A stretch of 64,000 nucleotides of DNA from Pseudomonas abieticivorans (GCF_023509015.1 NZ_CP094975.1:6379501-6443500); one strand, 5' to 3'; shown: positions 53,495-61,474, numbered from the stretch's first letter. The notes: a model not told the origin generated them from the letters alone. Program-made: numbers and translations.

Positions 53495-53530
53495 AACGAC
53501 AAAGGCGTTCATATGAACGCCTTTGTCGTT
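53495..53530. terminator. Bidirectional terminator, perfect 36-bp palindrome
   Basis: AACGACAAAGGCGTTCAT is followed directly by its exact complement. It lies between the convergent AraC and NCS1 genes and can serve both strands, forming AAAGGCGTT/AACGCCTTT stems with T-rich flanks. Confidence 0.75.
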
Positions 53531-53552
53531 TGCAACGCTGAGCAACCGCGGC

Positions 53553-55028
53553 TTACAGCCCTACCCTCACCTTCTTCTCGGCCAACTGCCTGACGTTGCG
53601 ATAGCCACCGCGATAGCTCGTGGCGATCACCAGGCGCATCAACAGGTAGTAAGCAGCGATACAGATCACCAACGTCGGAATGGAAGCACCCACATACCGG
53701 AACGTCGGCCCGACCTGCAGGGACAACGGATCGAACAGCATCAGGTAGACCACCACACCCAGCACGATGATCAGCATGGCCACCCAATTGACCCCGCCCC
53801 AGAACCAGTAGGCACTCTGCTGATCTTTGACGAACAGATGCGCCGGTAACACCACTTGGCGACGCAGCAGGACGTAATCGGTGAGCATCACCGCGGCGAT
53901 ACCGACGAACATGGCGCTGTTGTAGGCCAGCCAGTTCATCACATGACCGATCAGCCATTGCGTGTTGAACGCAACCACCAGGCCTGGCAGCAACAAGATG
54001 GCGACGATCAGATCCCAGCGCATCTTGGCAAAGAAACGCACCTGCTGTACCGACACCCCGGCAAAGTAGAAGAAGCTGAGTAAAGTGCCCAGGTTAGCCA
54101 GCAGCAACAAGGAGACGATGACCGTGCCCAGCCCGTTACCGGCGGTCTTGACGACCCATTCGGCCGGCTCGGTGGAGCCGGTGGCAATCGCCGCCAGGGC
54201 GCCGACCGCCGAAGTAAATCCGGCACCGATGACACCGGCACCGACCAGCGAGGGGGTAATCAGGTGCTTGCGCTTGTGGATCAGCCGCGCAATACCGCCG
54301 AAGAACGGCACGCTGGTCAGCGCGTTGGACGCCCCGAACTCGACACCGTAGGCCAACTGCAGCAATGGATCGGTGGCATAGGCTTGCTTGGGATCCACGT
54401 TGGTATGCAGCAGCGTAGTAAGGCTGACGTCACGGGTAATCAGATACAGCAGCACGCAGGCGATGATCAGAATCGCCGGCGAGGTAAAGCGCGTCAGCAA
54501 GGCGATCATCGCCGGGCCTTTCTTCAGCAGTACCCAGACCAGCAAAAGCATCGACACTGAAACCGCGGCAACAAAGCCGTTATCGATCTCGCCACCGGGG
54601 TTGAACAGGATTTGCTGCAGCCGGCCAGCGGCCTGCCCGGTCATGGCGATCAGCACAAACGCCCAGCCCAGGGTGGTGACCAGGATCAACGCCAGCAGCA
54701 GCGACGAGCCGCGGGTACCCATCGAGCTTTTGGACGCATCCACCGGATCGACCCCCAGGCGGTAGCTGATCAGCCCTGAAGCCAGGTACACCGGCGCCAG
54801 CCCAACGATCAAACCGATCAGATAGCCAACGATGCCGATGCTGGTATTGCCGATATAAGCAATGGAGGCGCCGAAAAGGTAATTGAAACTGGCCGCGCCG
54901 ATGGCGACGCATGCCGCGACCAATGAGCCGAATCCTTTATAGAGACGATCGCCCCCCTGAACAGGCAAGCGCCCTGCAAGGGCCTCACGAGCGGTGACGG
55001 CGCTCACCTCTGTATCCGAATGACTCAT
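53553..55028 (-). CDS. NCS1-family nucleobase/cation symporter
   Basis: 491 residues, about 12 membrane segments, paralogous to 38310-39800 (ALAGRLPVQGGDRLYKGFGS, LISYRLGVDPVDASKSSMGT, VEFGASNALTSVPFFGGIAR). The ATG at 55028 has AAGGA 7 bases upstream. It has its own CACCTG-box promoter, and upstream lie a dead SGNH hydrolase and a small membrane-protein gene that once formed one unit with it. Confidence 0.9.
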   Translation of the reverse strand: MSHSDTEVSAVTAREALAGRLPVQGGDRLYKGFGSLVAACVAIGAASFNYLFGASIAYIGNTSIGIVGYLIGLIVGLAPVYLASGLISYRLGVDPVDASKSSMGTRGSSLLLALILVTTLGWAFVLIAMTGQAAGRLQQILFNPGGEIDNGFVAAVSVSMLLLVWVLLKKGPAMIALLTRFTSPAILIIACVLLYLITRDVSLTTLLHTNVDPKQAYATDPLLQLAYGVEFGASNALTSVPFFGGIARLIHKRKHLITPSLVGAGVIGAGFTSAVGALAAIATGSTEPAEWVVKTAGNGLGTVIVSLLLLANLGTLLSFFYFAGVSVQQVRFFAKMRWDLIVAILLLPGLVVAFNTQWLIGHVMNWLAYNSAMFVGIAAVMLTDYVLLRRQVVLPAHLFVKDQQSAYWFWGGVNWVAMLIIVLGVVVYLMLFDPLSLQVGPTFRYVGASIPTLVICIAAYYLLMRLVIATSYRGGYRNVRQLAEKKVRVGL

Positions 55029-55064
55029 GTCCACATCCTTCTAAATCGTTGAAAAAACCTGGGT

Positions 55065-55109
55065 CGATTATGAGCAAGTCATGCCAGGCAAACAGGTGCG
55101 CCGTGGTCA
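55065..55109 (-). promoter_or_regulatory. TGRCC-N6-CACCTGTT box with promoter, upstream of NCS1 permease
   Basis: Minus strand: TGACC-ACGGCG-CACCTGTT (55109-55091), preceded by GAAAAT, then 22 bases from CACCTG to TAATCG (55070-55065). The permease ATG is at 55028. Confidence 0.6.
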
Positions 55110-55204
55110 ATTTTCAGCATGCTGACGCCGCAGCTCCGATAACAAAAGCAAAGGCTTGGACGGTTGATCGAGGCCTTTGCCAGGCTGCATCGATGCAGCC
55201 ATCT

Positions 55205-55754
55205 TCAGCGCTGGAACATGGCGACCACCGTATCCGCCATGACCTTGTAACCGCAGTCGTTGAGATGCAGGTGGTCACCGCTATCGAATCTGGCATCCAG
55301 CCTGGTCGGCTCGGTTGGGTCACTCAACGCCGCATCGAAATCAGCGATGCCATCCAGGCCCGCGCCATTTCGCAACCAGTGGTTGACGGCTTGCCGATGG
55401 GACTCACCGCTCGCCGAGAAATAATCGAACAACCCAGTCGTTCCGCCGGTAGGCGTCAAGGTGCCCGCGTACACCTTCAGGCCATAACCTCTGGCGCGGT
55501 CACGCACCTGCCGGGGCCATATGCGCGGCGCCGATATGGATCGGCCGCAAGCCATATTGATTTGACAGCCACACGCGCATGGCGCTGCCGCAGCTGCGCA
55601 GTCTCACCGACTGGCGCAAGGTCAGCCCATCGAGCCGCGGCACTGCATAGGGATAGGCGACCAGTGGATCGTTCAATGATTGCATTGCCGCCCGCCAGGA
55701 CGCCGTCCAGCGTGAGGCTTGGGATAATGCCGATGAAGTGATGGGGGGTGTCAT
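55205..55754 (-). pseudogene. SGNH/GDSL hydrolase with internal deletion
   Basis: From the ATG at 55754 the frame reads an SGNH start (RWTASWRAAMQSLNDPLVAY, GSAMRVWLSNQYGLRPIHIG) and stops near 55500. In another frame, overlapping at about 55540, comes an SGNH C-terminus (YGLKVYAGTLTPTGG, catalytic D-x-x-H in DSGDHLHLNDCGY) ending at 55205. The central part and the frame are lost. The start overlaps the stop of the small membrane protein (TGATG). Confidence 0.82.
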
Positions 55755-55978
55755 CAGACGTAGAAGCCCACCAGAGCCCACAGCGCCAAGCCGAAGATGA
55801 ACCAGCCGGCCGCCGTGACGAGAATTGAACCCACTGGCTGACTGGTCTCGTCGACGAGGTTTTCAGCGGACTGCAGCGCCACCAGGCTCTTCACCAGATC
55901 AAGATCGAGATCGCCAATGGATTCGTCTATCAAGAACGAATGATCGCCCAGTAAATGAACGCAGGATGCATCACGCAT
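55754..55978 (-). CDS. Small single-membrane-segment protein of the NCS1 unit
   Basis: 74 residues, MRDASCVHLLGDHSFLIDES, ending in one hydrophobic helix (ILVTAAGWFIFGLALWALVG). AGGAG lies 7 bases before the ATG. It resembles in length and layout the 73-residue protein ahead of the other NCS1 permease (38092). Its promoter carries the CACCTG box. Function unknown; a transporter accessory role is inference. Confidence 0.75.
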   Translation of the reverse strand: MRDASCVHLLGDHSFLIDESIGDLDLDLVKSLVALQSAENLVDETSQPVGSILVTAAGWFIFGLALWALVGFYV

Positions 55979-56072
55979 TACGGTACTCCTGAAACTGGAA
56001 AGGGCAGGATTTCCATGGACTCATGATTGTTTTGCAGACAGTCACGTCGCGCGGCGGTGACTGTCCATGGGC

Positions 56073-56117
56073 AGATTATGCCTGCGCCGCGCATGGCCAA
56101 CAGGTGATTGGAGGCCA
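56073..56117 (-). promoter_or_regulatory. TGRCC-N6-CACCTGTT box with promoter, upstream of small membrane protein
   Basis: Minus strand: TGGCC-TCCAAT-CACCTGTT (56117-56099), preceded by CAAAGA, then 22 bases from CACCTG to TAATCT (56078-56073). Confidence 0.62.
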
Positions 56118-56137
56118 TCTTTGCGCGGCGCGGACGA

Positions 56138-57013
56138 CTAACGCGGACGAAAGGCTTCGTAAGCGGCCGGCAATTCGTCCGCTTCGTGACCCTTGCTCAC
56201 CGCCTGGTCTACGTAGCCCGAAAACAACTTCAACAGGCTATGTTCGACACCCACGTTCTTCGCCCGGTCGACCAGTGACTGGACACCTAACGAGTGAACG
56301 TGGATCGAGGCTTCGTTGCCGGAATAGTCCTGACTGTCGATGGCCTTGATGGTGCGCGCCCAGGCGCTTTCGATCACCGGTTTGAACGCTTGCAGGGCGG
56401 TAGCGAAATCCTTGATGTCGAGGTGCTCGGCCTGGAGCATCGCCGCGCTTTGCATCAGGGCGAACGTATTGCCGTAGTACATGGTCAGCAGCGTGCCGTC
56501 GAGCACGTTGGAGGCGCCTGGGTTCTCGCCGACGTAGGTCATCCGCCCGCCCAGCAGCATCATCTCGTCCGAGCAATTGTCCCAAGTGGCCTTGGGGCCC
56601 GAGACCAGCAGCATGCAGTCCGGCGTGCCGACCTTGGTGGGGTAATCCATGATGGCACCGTCCAGATAATGCAGGCCGATTTCCGCCGCCCACTGTGCAC
56701 CGGCCAGTGCCTGCCTAGCATCGCCGGTGGTGAATTGCACCAGGGTCTTGCCGTTGAGCAAGGGCGCGATGTCGTCCTGCAGAAACAAGGCATTGCTGCT
56801 GGTGTAATCGGACAGGCACACGATGATCAGCTGGGAGGCCTTGAGCGCCTCGACAAAACTGGCCTGCGCCACCGCCCCCAGGGCCACCAACGGTTCGGCC
56901 TTGGCGATCGAGCGGTTCCACACCGTCACCTTATGGCCTGCGTCGATAAAAGGCGGTACCAGCGCCACGCCCATTTGCCCAAGCCCGATGAACGTCACGT
57001 TTAACTGTTTCAT
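56138..57013 (-). CDS. Imine reductase-like NADPH-dependent oxidoreductase (Asp type)
   Basis: 291 residues: VTFIGLGQMGVALVPPFIDA (GxGxxG at 10-15), VWNRS for the NADPH phosphate, and the helical domain. The IRED signature position is Asp172 in SNVLDGTLLTMYYG, the residue found in the Asp-type imine reductases. It is divergent from a transaminase and a Tyr-type IRED, and each promoter has the CACCTG box. Cyclic or alkyl imine reduction, or the reverse amine oxidation, is possible; native substrate unknown. Confidence 0.87.
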   Translation of the reverse strand: MKQLNVTFIGLGQMGVALVPPFIDAGHKVTVWNRSIAKAEPLVALGAVAQASFVEALKASQLIIVCLSDYTSSNALFLQDDIAPLLNGKTLVQFTTGDARQALAGAQWAAEIGLHYLDGAIMDYPTKVGTPDCMLLVSGPKATWDNCSDEMMLLGGRMTYVGENPGASNVLDGTLLTMYYGNTFALMQSAAMLQAEHLDIKDFATALQAFKPVIESAWARTIKAIDSQDYSGNEASIHVHSLGVQSLVDRAKNVGVEHSLLKLFSGYVDQAVSKGHEADELPAAYEAFRPR

Positions 57014-57067
57014 GGCGCATTTCCCTTCAAGTGGTAGGCGTCGGCGCCAGTGCGCCGGCCAGCCAAG

Positions 57068-57111
57068 ACTCTAGGCATGCTGCGGTGCGCAAAAAAGGTG
57101 ATTAGCGGCCA
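57068..57111 (-). promoter_or_regulatory. TGRCC-N6-CACCTTTT box with promoter, upstream of IRED gene
   Basis: Minus strand: TGGCC-GCTAAT-CACCTTTT (57111-57093), then 21 bases from CACCTT to TAGAGT (57073-57068). One mismatch to the CACCTG core. Confidence 0.5.
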
Positions 57112-57185
57112 AGAAAATGACCCTGGCGGGACACCCGCGCCCTCGTCGCCGCTAACGGCAAGCTGGCCTCACTACCTTGCAAAGT

Positions 57186-57230
57186 TGGCCCTTGCTCACC
57201 TGTTGGCGGCTGCTGCGGCGCCCCTAACAT
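57186..57230 (+). promoter_or_regulatory. TGRCC-N6-CACCTGTT box with promoter, upstream of transaminase
   Basis: TGGCC-CTTGCT-CACCTGTT (57186-57204), preceded by CAAAGT, 22 bases from CACCTG to TAACAT (57225-57230). A further half-site-like TGGCCTCACTACCTTG begins 22 bp upstream at 57164. Confidence 0.62.
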
Positions 57231-57300
57231 AGGGCCACAGCCATCAGGGCCGGGCGCAACGCCCAAGGCTTTCATTTCATCCATTAAGCGAGAGCGAGCG

Positions 57301-58287
57301 ATGACCATCATCAAAGCAGACCACATCATGTTGAACGACCCGGCGCACGTCCGGTTGGCACACGAGCCCCAATACGGTCACGGCTCGGCTTTCATCCACG
57401 GCACGTACGTGGACATCGACAACGCTGCCATCCCGATGTCGGACCTGGGCTTCACCCAGGCCGATGCCTGCTACGACGTGGTCAGCGTCAGCAAGGGCTA
57501 CCTGTTTCGCCTCGAAGACCACCTGGCGCGTTTCGAAAGCGCCTGCCGCAAGTTCCAGCTGACCAACCCCTACACCCAGGCACAAACCGTCGAAATCCTC
57601 GAAAACCTGATCAAGCAGGCGGGCACCAAGGAAGCCTATGTCTGGTGGGCCGTGACCCGTGGTTTCATGCCCGATGGCAAAGACCGCATCAACCCTGCGG
57701 CCTATGAAAACCGCTTCTACGCCTTCGTGGTGCCTTACGTGTTCATCAGCGATGACGAACAACGCGCCCGTGGCCTGGACGTGCTGGTCAGCAAGTTGTT
57801 CATTCGTATCCCACCCAAGGCTGTGGACCCTACCGCCAAGAACTTCCACTGGATGGACCTCAAGTTGTCCCTGTTCGAAGCCCAGGCGGCGCACAAAGAG
57901 TGGTCGGTGTTGTGTGATGCCGATGGCTACCTCACCGAAGCCCCGGGCTCGAACATCTTCCTGATCAAGGATGGCGCGCTGTACACCCCCGACTCCGGGT
58001 GCCTGGAGGGCATCACCCGCAAGACCACCCTGGAACTGGCCGACGAACTGGGCCTGCCACTGCACGTGGAACGCGTGCACGTCGAGCAACTGCTTAACGC
58101 CGACGAGGCGTTCTTGACCTCCACCGCCGGTGGCGTGATGCCAATCAACAGCGTCGACGAACGCGTGCTGGGCGGCAAGGCTGGCCCAGGTGAACTGACT
58201 ACCCAACTGCACAACCTGTACTGGACCAAGCGCTGGGACGGCTGGTTGGGTACCGCGGTTGACTATGACACACCCGCCACGGCTTGA
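57301..58287 (+). CDS. Class IV aminotransferase, (R)-selective amine-transaminase-like
   Basis: 328 residues of PLP fold type IV. The Schiff-base Lys180 (TAKNFHWMDLK) and Glu213 (YLTEAPGSNIF) are at the positions known for fungal and actinobacterial (R)-amine transaminases, and the segments IPMSDLGFTQADACYDVVSV and GCLEGITRKTTLELADELGL follow the same pattern. Branched-chain or D-amino-acid activity is an alternative. It is first of a plus-strand unit with two IRED-like genes, suggesting amine/ketone/imine interconversion. Confidence 0.88.
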   Translation: MTIIKADHIMLNDPAHVRLAHEPQYGHGSAFIHGTYVDIDNAAIPMSDLGFTQADACYDVVSVSKGYLFRLEDHLARFESACRKFQLTNPYTQAQTVEILENLIKQAGTKEAYVWWAVTRGFMPDGKDRINPAAYENRFYAFVVPYVFISDDEQRARGLDVLVSKLFIRIPPKAVDPTAKNFHWMDLKLSLFEAQAAHKEWSVLCDADGYLTEAPGSNIFLIKDGALYTPDSGCLEGITRKTTLELADELGLPLHVERVHVEQLLNADEAFLTSTAGGVMPINSVDERVLGGKAGPGELTTQLHNLYWTKRWDGWLGTAVDYDTPATA

Positions 58288-58349
58288 TCCGAGCTGCCAC
58301 CCGGCGGCCGGCCCCTAGGCCGCCGCCACTTACTCGCAGAGGAATGTCC

Positions 58350-59228
58350 ATGTCCCTAGCCAATCCATCCGTCAGCGTCCTGGGCCTCGGTGCCATGGGC
58401 GGCGTGCTTGCCCAGACGCTGTTGCTAGCAGGCTGCGCGGTCACCGTGTGGAACCGCAGCGCCGAACGCGCGGCGCCCTTGGTGCAAGCCGGTGCGAGCC
58501 TGGCGGCAGATGTCCAATCGGCACTGCTGGCCAGCGATCTGATCATCATCTGCATGATCGACAAGGCTGCATCCGAAGCCGTACTGCAGCGCCTCGGGCC
58601 GACCTTCGACCTGGGCGGCAAGACGCTGGTCAACATGAGCACCGGCACCGTTGCCGATGTCGAACGCCTTGCACGCTGGGCCGACGAACACAACGCGCAG
58701 TATCTGGATGGCGGCATCCTCTGCTATCCCAAGGACATTGGCGCGGCCCATACCGCCATCCTGTATTCCGGCAGCCCGCAAGCCTGGGAGCTGCACGAGC
58801 AGACCCTGAAGATCCTGGCAGGCAATCCACGCTACCTGGGCGCCGACCCGCAAGCCTGTACCCCGACCTACCTGGCGCTTTACGCTTTCTATTTCGGCGC
58901 CTTCGCCGCCTGGCTCGAAGGCGCGGTACTGGCTGCAAGCGCCGGCGTATCGGTGGACGCCTTCAAGGCGCTGTCATCGATCATGACCGACATGCTGGTG
59001 GATGGCATCGATACCGCCGCCCAGCGCATCACCACCGGCCAATACGGCGGCGAACAGGCCTCGGTGGATGTCCACGTCGCCGGCCAAGAGGTGGTGCTCG
59101 ATGCCTTGGTCAGCGCCAAGGTGCCCCACGCCAGCACCGATGCCTATCTGGCCTACTGCCGCCTGGCCCAAGCCGCCGGCATGGGCGACCAAGACATCGC
59201 CGCCGTCTACAAAGCCATGCAACCCTGA
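58350..59228 (+). CDS. Imine reductase-like NADPH-dependent oxidoreductase (Tyr type)
   Basis: 292 residues from MSLANPSVSVLGLGAMGGVL (GxGxxG at 11-16); AGAGG lies 6 bases before this ATG, favouring it over the ATG at 58344. At the IRED signature position it has Tyr174 (TPTYLALYAFYFG) where the divergent paralogue has Asp172. In characterised imine reductases this Asp/Tyr difference tracks with opposite stereopreference. It lies 62 bp after the transaminase gene. Confidence 0.87.
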   Translation: MSLANPSVSVLGLGAMGGVLAQTLLLAGCAVTVWNRSAERAAPLVQAGASLAADVQSALLASDLIIICMIDKAASEAVLQRLGPTFDLGGKTLVNMSTGTVADVERLARWADEHNAQYLDGGILCYPKDIGAAHTAILYSGSPQAWELHEQTLKILAGNPRYLGADPQACTPTYLALYAFYFGAFAAWLEGAVLAASAGVSVDAFKALSSIMTDMLVDGIDTAAQRITTGQYGGEQASVDVHVAGQEVVLDALVSAKVPHASTDAYLAYCRLAQAAGMGDQDIAAVYKAMQP

Positions 59229-59255
59229 ACAACGTCCAGCCAGAGAGCGCACATC

Positions 59256-59819
59256 ATGACCCCTGCAGCCCGCCCGCTTTACCCTCAGCGCGTCGCCATC
59301 ATCGGCCTCGACCCCTTTGGCAGCAGCATTGCCCGCGCATTGGCGCGCCAGGGCTTCGCGGTGGCCGGGCTGGACCCCTTGCGCAACACCCTGGTTGCCC
59401 CCTGCGAAGGCTTCACGTTGCTGCGTAACCTGGAACAGGCGGTCGACAGCAGCGATGTGGTCATCACCTGCTTCCCCGACCAGTTGCTGATGAACGCGCG
59501 GCTGTGCAGCCCGGAGACCACCTTCGGCCTGCATGGCAAGGCGCTGATCAGTTTCAACACCACCCAGACCCGCCCGGCCTCCTCGGCACGCTCCATGGGC
59601 GAATGGGCGCGTAGCGAGCACATCGACTACCTGGAGATCAGCCTGAACGGCCGGGCCGACAGCATTGGCCAAAGCGACTGCGAACTGGTGTGCGCCGGCC
59701 CACGACGCGTGTACGAACGCCTCAAGCCGTTGTGCCGCAGCCTCGGTGCCTCGCTGACCTATCTGGGCAGCGACTGTGGCGCGACCCTGGAACACCAGCC
59801 CGCGGGCATCTGCGGTTAA
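59256..59819 (+). CDS. Truncated IRED-like protein, Rossmann domain only
   Basis: 187 residues. It matches the N-terminal half of its neighbours (VAIIGLDPFGSSIARALARQ ... ASLTYLGSDCGAT) and ends exactly where the helical dimer domain should start, after a 20-residue tail. The nucleotide loop reads GLDPFG, so the middle glycine of GxGxxG is missing. No C-terminal remnant follows. Either a degenerating copy or a protein with a changed role; coding quality is still good. Confidence 0.65.
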   Translation: MTPAARPLYPQRVAIIGLDPFGSSIARALARQGFAVAGLDPLRNTLVAPCEGFTLLRNLEQAVDSSDVVITCFPDQLLMNARLCSPETTFGLHGKALISFNTTQTRPASSARSMGEWARSEHIDYLEISLNGRADSIGQSDCELVCAGPRRVYERLKPLCRSLGASLTYLGSDCGATLEHQPAGICG

Positions 59820-59890
59820 ATCAGCGCGACCGCTCTACCCTGCCGTTCCCTGCCTGCTACCCCCCTACCCCCCACTTTGCATCAATAAAA

Positions 59891-59917
59891 CTCACTCGCA
59901 AGCAGTGAGTTTTTTTG
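59891..59917 (+). terminator. Intrinsic terminator of transaminase-IRED operon
   Basis: ACTCACT-CGCAAGC-AGTGAGT followed by seven T (59911-59917), 72 bases after the truncated IRED stop. Confidence 0.88.
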
Positions 59918-59938
59918 TCGGACGCATACATCCGTCAC

Positions 59939-59991
59939 TTGACCTAGGTCACTCGACCGTATTTAATCGGTCACACGACCTAGTTGATCGC
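59939..59991 (+). promoter_or_regulatory. AraC gene promoter with two GGTC-N4-GACC operators
   Basis: TTGACC (59940-59945), 17-bp spacer, TTTAAT (59963-59968). Palindromes GGTCACTCGACC (59948-59959) and GGTCACACGACC (59970-59981) flank the -10, 22 bp apart. Nearly the same sequence and geometry as 52131-52182. Confidence 0.7.
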
Positions 59992-60093
59992 TTCGCGCTC
60001 TGCAAAGTCTTGTGTGTCATTGCAATACCTACCTGATAGACCAACAAAAAACAGGGCGCCGCATGCCGGTCCCGATAGGTCAGGAGATAAGAA

Positions 60094-60189
60094 ATGAGGT
60101 CGAAGACCCGCCGTAACACCACCGTTCTTCCTGTAAGCGTTATTCCCCGGCCTGCCCAAGCCAATGCGTTGAATTCGGAATGCTTTTAA
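60094..60189 (+). CDS. Possible 31-codon leader ORF
   Basis: ATG with a perfect AGGAG 7 bases upstream, reading MRSKTRRNTTVLPVSVIPRP and ending at TAA 60187, about 120 bases after the operator-flanked promoter and 85 bases before the AraC gene. No homologue recognised. It could be a leader peptide or chance. Confidence 0.3.
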   Translation: MRSKTRRNTTVLPVSVIPRPAQANALNSECF

Positions 60190-60274
60190 TTCGAAAAACA
60201 TTCGACGCGGATGTCTCCTTTCGATTGCGCCTCGCTGCGCGATCCACTTGCGTGATTATCGCTGTGAGGGCTGC

Positions 60275-61420
60275 ATGATGGGACTGATCGACACCACACC
60301 AGTAACGTGCGACGACAAGATTTTCTCCATGGCGGAAATCCTCGCCGCCGCGCACGTCAGCGGCTGCAATGAGTTGCAGTTGGGCCAATGCCTGGCGGCC
60401 GGGGGGTTGACCCCCGCGGACCTGCACAACCCCCACGGCAGAATCTCGCTCAATCAGCACGCGCTGATTCATAGCGCCTTGCATCGCAGTTGCAACAATC
60501 CGCTGCTGGGCCTGGAGGTGGGCAAGCGCATGCACCTGACTTCCTACGGCATCGTCGGTTTCGCCCTGCTCAGCAGCGCCACCCTGCGCGAAGCCTTGAC
60601 CGTCGCGGCTCAGTTCGGGCTGCTGATGAACTTCAAGCTCGGGGTGCACATCAATGACGATGACGCCAGCGCCTGTCTGGAGCTTAGCGACCATTATGGC
60701 CTGAACACTAACCAGGAAGGCTTCTGGTACTACCTGGAAATCTCCAAGCTGATCACCCTGCTGCAGGACATCCTGGGCCTTGGCTTCTCGTGCGACGGCA
60801 TCGAGCTGGTCATCGATGCCCCGGCCGATGAGCAAGCCCGCGTACGCGAAAGCCTGGGCATCGACGTGCGCTTCAACTGCCCGCGCACCGCCATCCGCTT
60901 CGCCGGGCAGTGGCTGGATGCCAAGCTGGCCCAGGCCAACAGCATCACCCATGCCAGTTGCAAGGCCACCTGCCAGGCGCAGATGCGCGAAGTGATTCAG
61001 AAGTACGACCTCAGCTACCAAGTGCAGAACCTGCTGCTGGGCTCTGGCCACTGCATCGCCTCGCTGTCGGATATCGCCGATCGGCTGCACCTGTCGCCGC
61101 GCACCCTGCGCCGACGTCTTGATGCGTTGGGCACTTCGTACAACGCGTTGCTGGTGGAAGTGCGCAAGAAGCTGGCCATTCGTTACCTGCTCAACACCCC
61201 GATGACCACCGAGGCCATCTCCGAACAGCTGAACTACAGCGACGCGGCCAACTTCCGTCACGCCTTCAAGCGCTGGACCGGGCGCTCGCCGCGCGAATAT
61301 CGCGTGCTCAACAACGGCGGTAAATATGCCTTGCGCCTGGGCCATGGCAAAAGCACCCACGGCCAGCCACTGCACGCATCGGCCACCTGGGCTGAACAGA
61401 GCATGGCAGCAGTGGGCTGA
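60275..61420 (+). CDS. AraC-family regulator with arabinose-binding-like domain (paralogue of 52343-53458)
   Basis: 381 residues from MMGLIDTTPVTCDDKIF; GAGGG lies 4 bases before ATG 60275 and 7 before ATG 60278, and either may be used. Ligand domain VGKRMHLTSYGIVGFALLSS; DNA-binding domain LHLSPRTLRRRLDALGTSYN and ISEQLNYSDAANFRHAFKRW. It precedes an SDR, an iron alcohol dehydrogenase and a second BVMO in one direction, much as ChnR accompanies cyclohexanol/cyclohexanone genes. Confidence 0.92.
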   Translation: MMGLIDTTPVTCDDKIFSMAEILAAAHVSGCNELQLGQCLAAGGLTPADLHNPHGRISLNQHALIHSALHRSCNNPLLGLEVGKRMHLTSYGIVGFALLSSATLREALTVAAQFGLLMNFKLGVHINDDDASACLELSDHYGLNTNQEGFWYYLEISKLITLLQDILGLGFSCDGIELVIDAPADEQARVRESLGIDVRFNCPRTAIRFAGQWLDAKLAQANSITHASCKATCQAQMREVIQKYDLSYQVQNLLLGSGHCIASLSDIADRLHLSPRTLRRRLDALGTSYNALLVEVRKKLAIRYLLNTPMTTEAISEQLNYSDAANFRHAFKRWTGRSPREYRVLNNGGKYALRLGHGKSTHGQPLHASATWAEQSMAAVG

Positions 61421-61474
61421 GGCTTGCCAAGCCCCCTGCCCTATCCAGCATCACTCCCAATAAGGAACACATCG

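Larger units (their letters stand above)
59820..60274. promoter_or_regulatory. Gap between IRED fragment and AraC gene
   Basis: 455 bp holding, in order, a terminator (59891-59917), a dual-operator promoter (59939-59991) and a possible 31-codon leader ORF (60094-60189). Confidence 0.6.
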
